Positions 15,734 through 24,158 of a stretch of 64,000 nt of DNA are shown here, piece by piece. The notes under the pieces were generated by a model that worked only from the letters and a program-made list of their open reading frames with translations, did no database searches and was not told the origin of the DNA. Positions within the stretch are counted from its first letter, which is position 1. Each line of letters begins with the position of its first letter. The stretch lies in assembly GCF_000243215.1 (NCBI RefSeq), contig NZ_JH594596.1, positions 124,001 to 188,000 of the forward strand, written 5' to 3'. Both the position numbers and the translations under genes were made by a program. This stretch comes from Odoribacter laneus YIT 12061. Lineage in GTDB: Bacteria; Bacteroidota; Bacteroidia; Bacteroidales; Marinifilaceae.

Positions 15734-16960
15734 ATGAAGTTTAAATTTTTCCTCGGCTTATTGTTATTCTTCAATATGTCGACTGTTGCTGTGTGGGCTT
15801 GTACGTCCGCTATTATTACCGGGAAGCTGACAAAAGACGGACGACCCTTGATGTGGAAACATCGGGATTCTGGGGCGGGGTGGAATCATATTGCTTATTT
15901 TAAGGGAGAGAGATTTTGTTATACCGGTTTGGTGAACAGTGAGAATCCTTCGGATGAGATTTGGACAGGAATGAACGAGGCGGGATTTGCTATTATGAAT
16001 ACGGCTTCTTATAACCTCAAGGATGATGAAGTGGAAGAAATGGATAAAGAAGGGCAGTTTATGAAGCGGGCTTTGGAGGTTTGTAAAGATATGAAAGATT
16101 TTGAATATTTTTTAGATACCTTAAGTCGGCCGATGGGGGTAGAAGCAAACTTTGGGGTGATAGATGCTTTTGGGGGAGCCGCTTATTATGAAACCAACAA
16201 TCATACTTATGTAAAAATGGATGTAAATGATGAGGAGTTGGCGCCCCGGGGGTATTTGATCTATACGAATTTCTCTTTTCACGGAAGAAAGGATGAAGGG
16301 AAGGGATACATTCGTTATGATACGGCGGAAGAATTATTCAGACAGTTTGAAAAAGAGGACTTTACAGCGGCTCATCTCTTTGCCGGATGTTCCCGTTCGT
16401 TTCGTCACTCTTTGTTAGGAATTGATTTGCGGGAAGAAGCTTTCAGTCCTAACCGGGCAAGTGGATTCTGTGTAGAGCAGGACTTTATTCCCCGCTATGA
16501 AAGTATCGCTTCGGTTGTCATTCAAGGGGTCAAACCGGGTATGGATCCGGAATTAGTGACGTTATGGGCCGTATTAGGGTATCCTCCTGTGTCCATAGCT
16601 TTGCCTGTATGGGTAAAGATGGGAGAGGAAATTCCGGCATTATTAGCGGCTTCTGCACAAACCGGAAAGGCTCCTTTGGGTGAGGTGGCTGTTCAGTTAA
16701 GGGATTTTGTTTTTTCCGTCAAGCGGGGAAACGGTTTAAAATATATGAATTGGAGTTTGCTTTACAATGCACAAGGAAGCGGTATTATGCAAGTGCTGCA
16801 ACCTGCAGAAGAGGCTGTATTTGCCCTTTTTGCTCCTTATCAGACCGAATGGGAACGACAAGGATTGAAGGTAGAAGAAATCCGGCAACTTTACGGACAA
16901 GCTACTGAAATCATAAAAACGGCCTATAAACAAAATTTGGGTATTCTGCTCCAAGAATGA
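15734..16960 (+). CDS. Exported Ntn-hydrolase-type (C45-like) acyltransferase/amidase
   Basis: A 408-residue protein of the N-terminal nucleophile hydrolase fold. The signal peptide ends in VAVWA and the next residue is Cys23 (CTSAIITG), so signal cleavage would directly expose the catalytic N-terminal cysteine. The following MWKHRDSG and GMNEAGFAIMNTAS match the conserved core of C45/penicillin-acylase-like and carcinine-hydrolase-like families. It is probably periplasmic and acts on an amide bond; the substrate is unknown. It is monocistronic as far as can be seen. Confidence 0.8.
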   Translation: MKFKFFLGLLLFFNMSTVAVWACTSAIITGKLTKDGRPLMWKHRDSGAGWNHIAYFKGERFCYTGLVNSENPSDEIWTGMNEAGFAIMNTASYNLKDDEVEEMDKEGQFMKRALEVCKDMKDFEYFLDTLSRPMGVEANFGVIDAFGGAAYYETNNHTYVKMDVNDEELAPRGYLIYTNFSFHGRKDEGKGYIRYDTAEELFRQFEKEDFTAAHLFAGCSRSFRHSLLGIDLREEAFSPNRASGFCVEQDFIPRYESIASVVIQGVKPGMDPELVTLWAVLGYPPVSIALPVWVKMGEEIPALLAASAQTGKAPLGEVAVQLRDFVFSVKRGNGLKYMNWSLLYNAQGSGIMQVLQPAEEAVFALFAPYQTEWERQGLKVEEIRQLYGQATEIIKTAYKQNLGILLQE

Positions 16961-17097
16961 GGAAAAGAAGAGGGGTTTAAACATTCGGAAATATTTTTGA
17001 GTGTATCCGTACACAGAATCGATAATCTGTATGTGTTTGTACTGTTTTAACGGAAGACAATTTAGAAGATGGAGAGATTCGGCAGAATCTGACAGAC

Positions 17098-17437
17098 ATG
17101 AAAACGAGCAGAATCGATTTGCCCAGTTCGTTGGGCAAGGGAAACGAGTTCTTAATAAGAGGTAAAAACAGAGCGAGTGTACAGTTGGAAGGGGAAGGGT
17201 ACACTCTTCGGGAATGGCGTTTTCCCGATTGTAATTCACTGGCCGAAAACGCGAATAACATAAAAATCTGGAACAATATAATGGATCATTTTCCGCATCC
17301 CTATACCAAAAGGGAAGCTATGGATCAAGAATGCCGGATTTACTCTGGAAGCTGTGTTACAAAAAGCTGCTATCAAAAACGGACAGCAGATCGATTTTTA
17401 TTATTTCAGTAGATTCGCACCTTGGCTTACCCGTTGA
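17098..17437 (+). pseudogene. GNAT acetyltransferase pseudogene with internal deletion
   Basis: Two parts of one GNAT N-acetyltransferase remain. The first frame gives GYTLREWRFPDCNSLAENAN and then HFPHPYTKREAMD (about 17197-17322), the usual N-terminal third of RimJ-like enzymes. The next frame, from 17330, gives AGFTLEAVLQKAAIKNGQ and ends in YYFSR, the usual C-terminus, stopping at 17435-17437. About 70-80 residues including the acetyl-CoA loop are missing, and the frame shifts by one at the join. It cannot be active. The residues before about 17185 do not look coding. This explains most of the 16961-17489 gap. Confidence 0.7.
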
Positions 17438-17489
17438 TTTTACGAAAATTTTTTGCTTTTCCTTTTGCCGGGAGAATGCCCACAGGTCT

Positions 17490-18251
17490 TTATCGGGTCC
17501 AGACATAATTGTCTTTTTCAGAAAGTTCTGCGCAATACCGGAAGCCGTCCCATTCGAATTCCTGTATTCTCTCCGGTTTTTCAATGCGGTTGAGTAAAAT
17601 ATAACGGGTCATTTCTCCCCGGGCCATTTTAGCATAAGTACGGATCGTTTCGTATTTTCCTTTTCTAAGTTCTTTAAATTCAGGGGTGATCATTCTTACT
17701 TGCGATTGTATTTTTTCTATTTGTAAAGCCGCCAAAACGTCGAGGCTTGCCAGGTTTATGATTATTTTGTCATCCTGGTTTGCTTCCTTTATCAAAGGCT
17801 CCGTAAGCTTGGGACGCCAGTATTCGTAGAGATTAGATTCTTGCATTCCCCGGATTTTGATTTTAAAAGCGATGCGATAAGCTTTGATAAGATCGAGGGG
17901 ACGCAGCAGACCGTATAAGGTGGAAATGATCCGAAGATGTTTCTGAGCATATTGAAAATCTTCCTGGGTGAAGGTTTCCGGACGTATATGCTGGAAAACA
18001 TTTCCCGTATAAGCCAGAATGGCAGGTTTGGCCGGAGTGTTTTCTCTGTCGAATTCCTGATACCTTTCGTAATTTATATCAGTCAGTTTATTACTGATTT
18101 GTAGTAATGTCTGAAGTTGATCCCGGGAGTAGTCCTGTATTTGGGAGGCGATGTATTCGGCCTCTTTTTGGAAACGGGGAACTGTTCCCTGAGGTAGAGG
18201 GGAAGTTATACTCATATCCATGGATTTCGCCGGTGAAAGAATGATCATCAT
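17490..18251 (-). CDS. yaaA: Peroxide stress protein YaaA
   Basis: YaaA/UPF0246 family protein that in E. coli limits free iron and protects DNA during peroxide stress. The N-terminus IILSPAKSMDM, ISNKLTDINYERYQEF, PAILAYTGNVFQ, STLYGLLRPLDLI and INLASLDV are all conserved family blocks. The frame is open to 18332, but only the ATG at 18251 (or 18248) gives the family N-terminus and the normal length of about 253 residues. Its 3' end lies near the GNAT remnant, in the opposite orientation. Confidence 0.93.
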   Translation of the reverse strand: MMIILSPAKSMDMSITSPLPQGTVPRFQKEAEYIASQIQDYSRDQLQTLLQISNKLTDINYERYQEFDRENTPAKPAILAYTGNVFQHIRPETFTQEDFQYAQKHLRIISTLYGLLRPLDLIKAYRIAFKIKIRGMQESNLYEYWRPKLTEPLIKEANQDDKIIINLASLDVLAALQIEKIQSQVRMITPEFKELRKGKYETIRTYAKMARGEMTRYILLNRIEKPERIQEFEWDGFRYCAELSEKDNYVWTR

Positions 18252-18588
18252 AAGCGGATATTTACATGTAAAAATGTTCGAAAAAACTGTTACTGGTTTT
18301 AATAAATGTTTTTCAGATAAGTAGACTGACAAAATTCACATTTTTGATTTCTTTGCTACGGATAGGCCAATGAGATTTCGTCAGTTACACTCTGGGGATC
18401 CTTCCTGAACTTTTAGATTCTTGTCTGTTTTAAGCATTTAAATTTTACTAATATGGCAAATATAAGGAGAATTTACGGGTTTTGGTACGGAAAAGTTTGC
18501 TGACAATTTTTGCGGTTTTGTTTCTCTTCAAAAAATTTATATTATTTTCGTGTCGGTTATGTGATGAAAATAATGGAAAATAATAGCT
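18252..18588. other. Divergent promoter region between yaaA and the DUF418 gene
   Basis: No gene. On the - strand TATATTTG (18457-18464) could serve yaaA with a leader of about 200 bases. On the + strand TTTG at 18517-18520 and TATTTTCG at 18543-18550 (22-base spacing, one mismatch) could serve the DUF418 gene. Both calls are weak. Confidence 0.35.
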
Positions 18589-19767
18589 ATGGAAGTGAAA
18601 TTGCCAGGGAGTTCCCGGATCGATGTGGCGGATGTTTTGAGGGGATTTGCCGTTATGGGAATTATTGTATTGCACAGTGTGGAACATTATAATTTTTATT
18701 CTTATCCGGAAACTACAGCTTCTTGGATGCAATTTACGGATAAAGTCATCTGGGAAGCAATGTTTTTTACTTTTGGAGGAAAGGCCTATGCGATTTTTGC
18801 TTTATTGTTTGGATTTAGCTTTTTTATTCAGGATAATCGTCAGCTACAGCAAGGAAGAGATTTTCGGGGAAGATTTGCCTGGAGGTTGGTCTTGTTATTT
18901 TTATTTGGGAATATAAATGCGGCTTTTTTTACAGGAGAAATTCTGGTTTTATATTCGATAATCGGGTTTGTTTTAATAGGGGTTTGCCGTTTGAGTACTA
19001 GGGTCGTTTTAGGATTGGCTATTATTTGTATGTTACAGCCACTGGCATGGTGGGAATTTTTCTCGGCTTTGGTACATCCGGGACAAGAGATCGGACAGAA
19101 TTTGTCTAATTATTATTTTGGGATTGCCTTTGAAGCACAGCAGGGAACCTCTTTTTGGGAAATGTTGAAGGTGAATTTATGGGAAGGGCAATTGGCGAGT
19201 TTGACTTGGGCGTGGGAACACGGTCGTATGTTTCAGACAGCAGCTTTATTTATGTTGGGGATGTTGATTGGTAGGACCGGTTTATTTTTGTATACGGAAC
19301 AAAATCTGAAATTTTGGTTCAAGGCTCTTTTGATCGGGATTGTTGCTTTTTTCCCTTTGAACGGTTTGGGAAACTTATTACCGCAATTTGTAGAAAGTCA
19401 AGCCGCATGGGTTCCTTTGAAGTTAATTATTCAATCTTTGGCAAATTTGGTATTTATGGTATTTATGGTGTCAGGTATTATTCTGCTCTTTTATACCACT
19501 GCTCTCAAAAAATGGATGAGTAAGATTATTCCATACGGACGTATGAGTTTAACCGATTATATTACTCAATCCATAGTCGGTTCTTGTTTGTTTTATGGTT
19601 GGGGAATAGCTTTACACCGGTATTTGGGAATCACCTGGAGTTTCGGGATGGGTATTTTGCTTTTTGGATTGCAATATTGTTTTGCTTGTTGGTGGATGAA
19701 AACACATAAACAAGGTCCTTTTGAAGGATGGTGGAAAAAGGCGACCTGGATCGGGTATAAAAACTGA
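18589..19767 (+). CDS. DUF418 domain multi-pass membrane protein
   Basis: A 392-residue inner-membrane protein with about eight to ten hydrophobic segments. The N-terminal RIDVADVLRGFAVMGI is the hallmark of the DUF418/acyltransferase-3-like YeiB group, and the C-terminal half has MSLTDYITQSI, the conserved DUF418 block. The family's function is unknown; a role in envelope modification is often assumed. It has no operon partner: the next gene starts 96 bases later and is of a different class. Confidence 0.88.
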   Translation: MEVKLPGSSRIDVADVLRGFAVMGIIVLHSVEHYNFYSYPETTASWMQFTDKVIWEAMFFTFGGKAYAIFALLFGFSFFIQDNRQLQQGRDFRGRFAWRLVLLFLFGNINAAFFTGEILVLYSIIGFVLIGVCRLSTRVVLGLAIICMLQPLAWWEFFSALVHPGQEIGQNLSNYYFGIAFEAQQGTSFWEMLKVNLWEGQLASLTWAWEHGRMFQTAALFMLGMLIGRTGLFLYTEQNLKFWFKALLIGIVAFFPLNGLGNLLPQFVESQAAWVPLKLIIQSLANLVFMVFMVSGIILLFYTTALKKWMSKIIPYGRMSLTDYITQSIVGSCLFYGWGIALHRYLGITWSFGMGILLFGLQYCFACWWMKTHKQGPFEGWWKKATWIGYKN

Positions 19768-19863
19768 GTATTGCGATTTGTTTTTGCCTTTTTAATCTTT
19801 TCTGATGTAACAAAGTGAAGAAAAGGGAAGTATAACTTATCTGTAATTATAATACGGAAGGTT

Positions 19864-20856
19864 ATGAAAAAATTTGCTTTCTTTTTATCACTTATGGTTG
19901 TCCTCTTTTTCTTGGCTTGTAGCGATAACGATCATGATGAGACCACCGGTAAGCCCGGAGAAGGTCCGGGTGTTATTAATCTGGCTGTAACCAGTAGGGT
20001 GGGTACTCATGTCGGGGATGATCTGACAGCGTATGTAAAATCTTTGGATCTGTTGTTGTTCCGGGAAAATACGAACGGAATTTATCTATTGAGGGAAAGT
20101 GTTTCCTTCACAAAAGCGCAGTTGGAAGCTTTAGCCGGCGGAACGACGGAAGTAGGTGCTGGTTTTACAGAAGCCAGAAACGTCAATTTTGATAATTTAC
20201 CAATCGGAAATTACATTATAGTCGGTGTGGGGAATATGCGGGATTCCGTTGGCGGTGCATTGGAAAATGCGGCATTATCGGCTATAAATGTGGGAAATAC
20301 AATGCAGGAAATCGTTGCTTCGGTTACAGAAGGGAGCACTTCTCCCCGGATATTCTTTGGAATGACCGATCGGATTGTATTGGGTTCTGCTATGCCTGTC
20401 GCTCCTTCTCTGACGCTTTACAGAAAAGTAGCAATGTTCGCCCTTACCTTACAAAATGTTCCCGCAGCGGTAGATCGTATTGACGTAGAGGTGCAGAACA
20501 CATACGGAGCTTTTAATATGACGGGTAATTTCTTAAGTGACCGGGTCATTTCAGTAACTCAGAGTAATCGCTATGAGTTTACCGAAGATCAGAGTACTTT
20601 ACCGCTTGCCTTGGTTACTTTACCGACTGTTACCGGGGAACAATCGGCTTTTACCTTACTGTTTTATCTCGACAACGGACAGGTGATAACGATACCTTTA
20701 CAGAATACTTATGTATTAAAAGCCAATACAATTACAAAACTGACTGCTACTATTGATGCTGATCAGTCCGGAGGGGTTTGGAATGTAAGATTGACTCTTT
20801 CTATTTCTGCCGATGTCGAGTGGAATGTCGATCAGGAACCGAATATTATTATTTAG
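19864..20856 (+). CDS. FimB/Mfa2-like fimbrial lipoprotein 1
   Basis: A 330-residue lipoprotein (lipobox FFLAC, Cys19). A beta-rich body follows, with the segments DLLLFRENTNGIY and LPIGNYIIVGVGNM that recur in Mfa2/FimB anchor subunits. In this family the lipoprotein anchors or terminates a fimbria on the outer membrane. It is the first of four tandem genes of similar design. It has the most conserved body of the four, with VALTLQN-like and VEVQNTYGAFNMTG strands. No major fimbrillin (FimA/Mfa1) gene was recognised beside it, so the adhesion role is inferred. Confidence 0.75.
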   Translation: MKKFAFFLSLMVVLFFLACSDNDHDETTGKPGEGPGVINLAVTSRVGTHVGDDLTAYVKSLDLLLFRENTNGIYLLRESVSFTKAQLEALAGGTTEVGAGFTEARNVNFDNLPIGNYIIVGVGNMRDSVGGALENAALSAINVGNTMQEIVASVTEGSTSPRIFFGMTDRIVLGSAMPVAPSLTLYRKVAMFALTLQNVPAAVDRIDVEVQNTYGAFNMTGNFLSDRVISVTQSNRYEFTEDQSTLPLALVTLPTVTGEQSAFTLLFYLDNGQVITIPLQNTYVLKANTITKLTATIDADQSGGVWNVRLTLSISADVEWNVDQEPNIII

Positions 20857-20886
20857 CTAAAAGCTAAAAAGCAGGGTGACAATTTG

Positions 20887-21735
20887 ATGAAGAATCCGAT
20901 TATCTGGGGTTATTTAAGCTGTCTTGTACTGGCGGGTTGTACGGACGCTATTCAAGAACTATCTGGGACGGAGGAGGAGGCAACTGTAATTCGTTTGCCT
21001 GCCTTCTCTGTACCTTCTATAGAGAAATCCCAGGTCTTTTTTTTCAGGAAGCTGGAAAAGGGGGATACCTTGGTGTGCCGTGTAGAAATAGAAGGACCTA
21101 GAGAAGATTTTTCTACTTATTCTTTTCAATTGCCGGCGGGTTATTATCAGATGGTTCTTATTGGTAATGGAGAAATGGAGCACATTCGCTTTGAAGGGAT
21201 TCCTTCTGTAGAAAATGGTATTATTGATTATTCGGATGGTACACAGCCTCCGGATTTGTATTTTACCCAAAATTATATTCAGGCGGGAGAAACCAATCGG
21301 ATTGGGGCAGGGATAATAATATTATCTGCCCGGATCGCTTTGACGATTCGGAATGTGCCTTCAGGAGTTGCTCGTGTAAAAGTAAATTTACGGAATACAG
21401 TAGCGGGTATTTATATGACGCTGGTAAATTTGCCCGAAGCTGCTCATCCTGCAATTTCGTCGGAGCTTTCCGTTGTGCCGCATAGCAGTCCCGTAATACA
21501 TCTGACCTCTCTGGCTTCTTATCCGGAAGGCGGGCAGAGTTTTCTGGAAGTTTTCTGTTATAATGTACAGGGAGAAATTGTTTATCAGGGAAAATCCGAA
21601 TCTTTTCGGTTGGGAGGATCTGAAGATATTCAGATCAGTTGTCGTTTTGATTCTTCACCGGTAAATACGGGTATTTTTCTGTCGGAGACAAAGGGGCAGG
21701 AAATGCCGGATTTTATACTGACAAAAGAAAAATAG
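20887..21735 (+). CDS. FimB/Mfa2-like fimbrial lipoprotein 2
   Basis: A 282-residue lipoprotein (VLAGC, Cys18) with the same architecture as its neighbours: QVFFFRKLEKGD, LPAGYYQMVLIGNG, then SARIALTIRNVPSGV, matching the family's strands. The frame opens with a TTG at 20884 directly before the ATG at 20887; the ATG is preferred. It begins 30 bases after the previous gene and is surely part of the same transcript. Identity to the first paralogue is low, so each gene probably makes a distinct subunit. Confidence 0.7.
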   Translation: MKNPIIWGYLSCLVLAGCTDAIQELSGTEEEATVIRLPAFSVPSIEKSQVFFFRKLEKGDTLVCRVEIEGPREDFSTYSFQLPAGYYQMVLIGNGEMEHIRFEGIPSVENGIIDYSDGTQPPDLYFTQNYIQAGETNRIGAGIIILSARIALTIRNVPSGVARVKVNLRNTVAGIYMTLVNLPEAAHPAISSELSVVPHSSPVIHLTSLASYPEGGQSFLEVFCYNVQGEIVYQGKSESFRLGGSEDIQISCRFDSSPVNTGIFLSETKGQEMPDFILTKEK

Positions 21736-21816
21736 ATAGTTCGTTTGAGTGTTCGGATATTCCACAGTTTGAGTATTCGGATGTGAGGAGAGAATTTTTA
21801 GATAAAACCTTACGCT

Positions 21817-22752
21817 ATGAGGCAGTTGGTTTTCATTTTATTATGTGGTATCGGAATGATCGGATGTTCGGATCCGTTATCTCCGTATACTGCCGGCTCG
21901 AATGTCGTTCGTTTCAGTATGGCCTTTCAGAGTATTAACGATTTCCCGACTTCTATCGGCCTGCTGACCATATATGCTTTTAAGGAAAATGAAAAAGGGA
22001 AATATGTATTTTATCGGAAATTGGCGGAATTGAATCGGGATGCTATACGTCAGCTAGAAACGGCTCCTTCTCCCGGTGAGAATTATACAGAATCCAGATT
22101 ATTTTCTGCAGAGCTTACTGTCGGAAATTACCGTTTATATGTGATAGGAAATGGGCAGGTAGAGGGGGGGAAATCTTTGCAGGTAGGCGTTTCAGAACCT
22201 TTCGACCTTTATTTCACCTATCCGGAAGACGGACTGTATTGGGCTTATTTTTTAGGAGAGGCGGAAGTCAATGCGGAAAGTGACAATCCGGTGGTCCAGA
22301 TAGAGTTACACCGGGTTGTCAGCCGGGTGTTCCTGAAATTATATAGTGTTCCTTATCAAATAGATATGGTACGGATGAGTATAAAAAATATGGTTTCCCG
22401 TATTCATCTGAATGGGAGGTATTCGGGGATAACTCATTCGAGACAAGAAATATTTAAGATGAAAAATGAAAGTGTCTATGTGCAGGACACCATATTGTTT
22501 GATCTGTATACCTTCCCTTCTGCGCAGGATTCTTCCAGGTTGGAATTGATTTTTCAGGCCAAAAACGGGCAGGAAAGGACGAAGTGGATACCCCTGCAAC
22601 TGGAGCCGGATCGGTATCTGTATCTGACCGGAGAGATAAATTCAGCTTGCGGGGCTTTAGTAAGTTTCGAATTTTCATGTGTTTATTTTTTTGTATGGGA
22701 TTGGCCGAATATTGTATTACCGGAATTCCCGTTAAAACCTTTACCGCGATGA
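21817..22752 (+). CDS. FimB/Mfa2-like fimbrial lipoprotein 3
   Basis: A 311-residue lipoprotein (GMIGC, Cys17) of the same group: LLTIYAFKENEKGKY, LTVGNYRLYVIGNG, VVSRVFLKLYSVP and IKNMVSRIHLNG line up with the strands of the two genes upstream. Its stop overlaps the next ATG (ATGA at 22749-22752), so subunits 3 and 4 are translationally coupled. Confidence 0.7.
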   Translation: MRQLVFILLCGIGMIGCSDPLSPYTAGSNVVRFSMAFQSINDFPTSIGLLTIYAFKENEKGKYVFYRKLAELNRDAIRQLETAPSPGENYTESRLFSAELTVGNYRLYVIGNGQVEGGKSLQVGVSEPFDLYFTYPEDGLYWAYFLGEAEVNAESDNPVVQIELHRVVSRVFLKLYSVPYQIDMVRMSIKNMVSRIHLNGRYSGITHSRQEIFKMKNESVYVQDTILFDLYTFPSAQDSSRLELIFQAKNGQERTKWIPLQLEPDRYLYLTGEINSACGALVSFEFSCVYFFVWDWPNIVLPEFPLKPLPR

Positions 22753-23654
22753 GATATAAAGTAGGAATAATGATGTGTTTCCTCCTCTTTGGACTGGAGG
22801 CTTGTATGGATGAAAAATGCGATTGCCTGCCGGAGGAAGGGATTGCTTTTATGATGAAGGATGTCGCTTATTTATTCGAAGGAAATGAAGCTATTGGCTA
22901 CAGGCCTTATTATACGTTGACCGATCGTTTGGATATTTTGGCTTTTCAGAATTCTCAACGGGATACGACTTTTAGTTTCGATTACGCCTATTGTAAGGAA
23001 CATCCTGTTATTCCGGTAAAATTGACCCCAAGGAAATATCACTTTTTGTTTGTAGCTAATCTTTTGGATGAAAAAGCGATGAGTTGGAAGAGTACTTCGG
23101 GGGAGGGACTGACGGCCACTTTCCGGATATTGGAAAACAGAGAGCCTGCTGTTTACTTGGCTGCTATTCGTACGGCCGACCTTTGGACTATTTCACAACT
23201 ACCTGTACAACTCAGAATGCTGGTTTCCCGTTTGGAAATGAAAGTGGTAAATCCTCCGGAATGGATAACAGGTTTGGAATTCCGCGTGGAACATATTGCC
23301 GGCAAGATTATAATTGAGGAGGCGGTGTCGGCTGAAAATTTTCAGTTGGGAGAAGAACTTCAGGATACTACTTTCGTATATAAGTCGGAAAAATTAAATT
23401 ATGCCGGGCCCGGAGAGTATTGGATGGGTATGAATACCTTTCCGACTTATGAAAATTTCCCGGCTCTCGTAGATATAAAATTGAAGGGTGAAAACCGGCT
23501 AAACCAATTGGTGATTGATGATCGGAGACTGAGTTTCCGTTCGGGAAGAATCACCCGTGTCAGCCTTGAATTTACGACTGAAAATACAGTATCTGTCTCT
23601 GTAGAAATAAATGGAAAATGGGAAGTGATTGATGAAGGTGAAATAGAAATATAA
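22749..23654 (+). CDS. FimB/Mfa2-like fimbrial lipoprotein 4
   Basis: A 301-residue lipoprotein from the ATG at 22749. The frame is open further upstream, but only this start gives a signal peptide with lipobox LEAC (Cys19), and it overlaps the previous stop by four bases. Body strands such as DILAFQNSQRD, LTPRKYHFLFVANL and LPVQLRMLVSRLEMKV fit the tandem family. It is followed by a thioredoxin 37 bases downstream. The mature N-terminus carries a Cys cluster, CMDEKCDC, not seen in the other three. Confidence 0.68.
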   Translation: MRYKVGIMMCFLLFGLEACMDEKCDCLPEEGIAFMMKDVAYLFEGNEAIGYRPYYTLTDRLDILAFQNSQRDTTFSFDYAYCKEHPVIPVKLTPRKYHFLFVANLLDEKAMSWKSTSGEGLTATFRILENREPAVYLAAIRTADLWTISQLPVQLRMLVSRLEMKVVNPPEWITGLEFRVEHIAGKIIIEEAVSAENFQLGEELQDTTFVYKSEKLNYAGPGEYWMGMNTFPTYENFPALVDIKLKGENRLNQLVIDDRRLSFRSGRITRVSLEFTTENTVSVSVEINGKWEVIDEGEIEI

Positions 23655-23691
23655 ATCGGTAAAACGTAAACTGAATTAAATTAGAAATATC

Positions 23692-23994
23692 ATGGTAAGA
23701 TTGAACGGAATATTAAAGGGAGATAAGCTGGTATTGGTCGAATTTTTTGCTACCTGGTGTCCTCATTGCCAGAAAATGCGTCCTATTTTAGACCGTGTGG
23801 AAAAAGAAAATAAAGAGTATTTGCAGGTGGAAAGATTTGATATCGATGCTCCGGAGAACGAAAAGTTGCTGAATTATTATAGAATACAGTCTGTTCCTAC
23901 CTTTTTACTTTTTTACCAGGGAGATCAGGTATGGAGGCAAAGTGGGGAAATGTCGGAAGAACAGTTGGAAGAGAAGGTAGAAAAGTATAGGTAG
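23692..23994 (+). CDS. Thioredoxin-like protein with CPHC active site
   Basis: A 100-residue thioredoxin fold without a signal peptide. The active site is WCPHC instead of WCGPC; CPHC is the motif of the oxidase DsbA and raises the redox potential. The cis-proline motif SVPT and the VWRQSG strand are shared with the two other thioredoxins in the window. It is the last gene of the fimbria-like operon. The lack of an export signal argues against a direct DsbA role, so reduction or isomerisation of a cytoplasmic partner is as likely. Confidence 0.85.
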   Translation: MVRLNGILKGDKLVLVEFFATWCPHCQKMRPILDRVEKENKEYLQVERFDIDAPENEKLLNYYRIQSVPTFLLFYQGDQVWRQSGEMSEEQLEEKVEKYR

Positions 23995-24158
23995 AAAGTG
24001 AGAGGTATAATCGTTTAAAATGGATAAATATTTCTGAAAAGGCCGATTGACATTTCACAGATAAACGGAACAGAAGTTTTTGATCATTCTCTTTTTAGCA
24101 GGATCGTAGTTTTGTTTGTCAAATGGGCATTCGTCCGGTAGAGGAGGGTTGCTTCATT

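Noticed and set aside
22584-22748. Upstream extension of the fourth fimbria-like gene
   Set aside because: It would lie inside the previous gene; the ATG at 22749 gives a proper lipoprotein signal and a four-base stop/start overlap.
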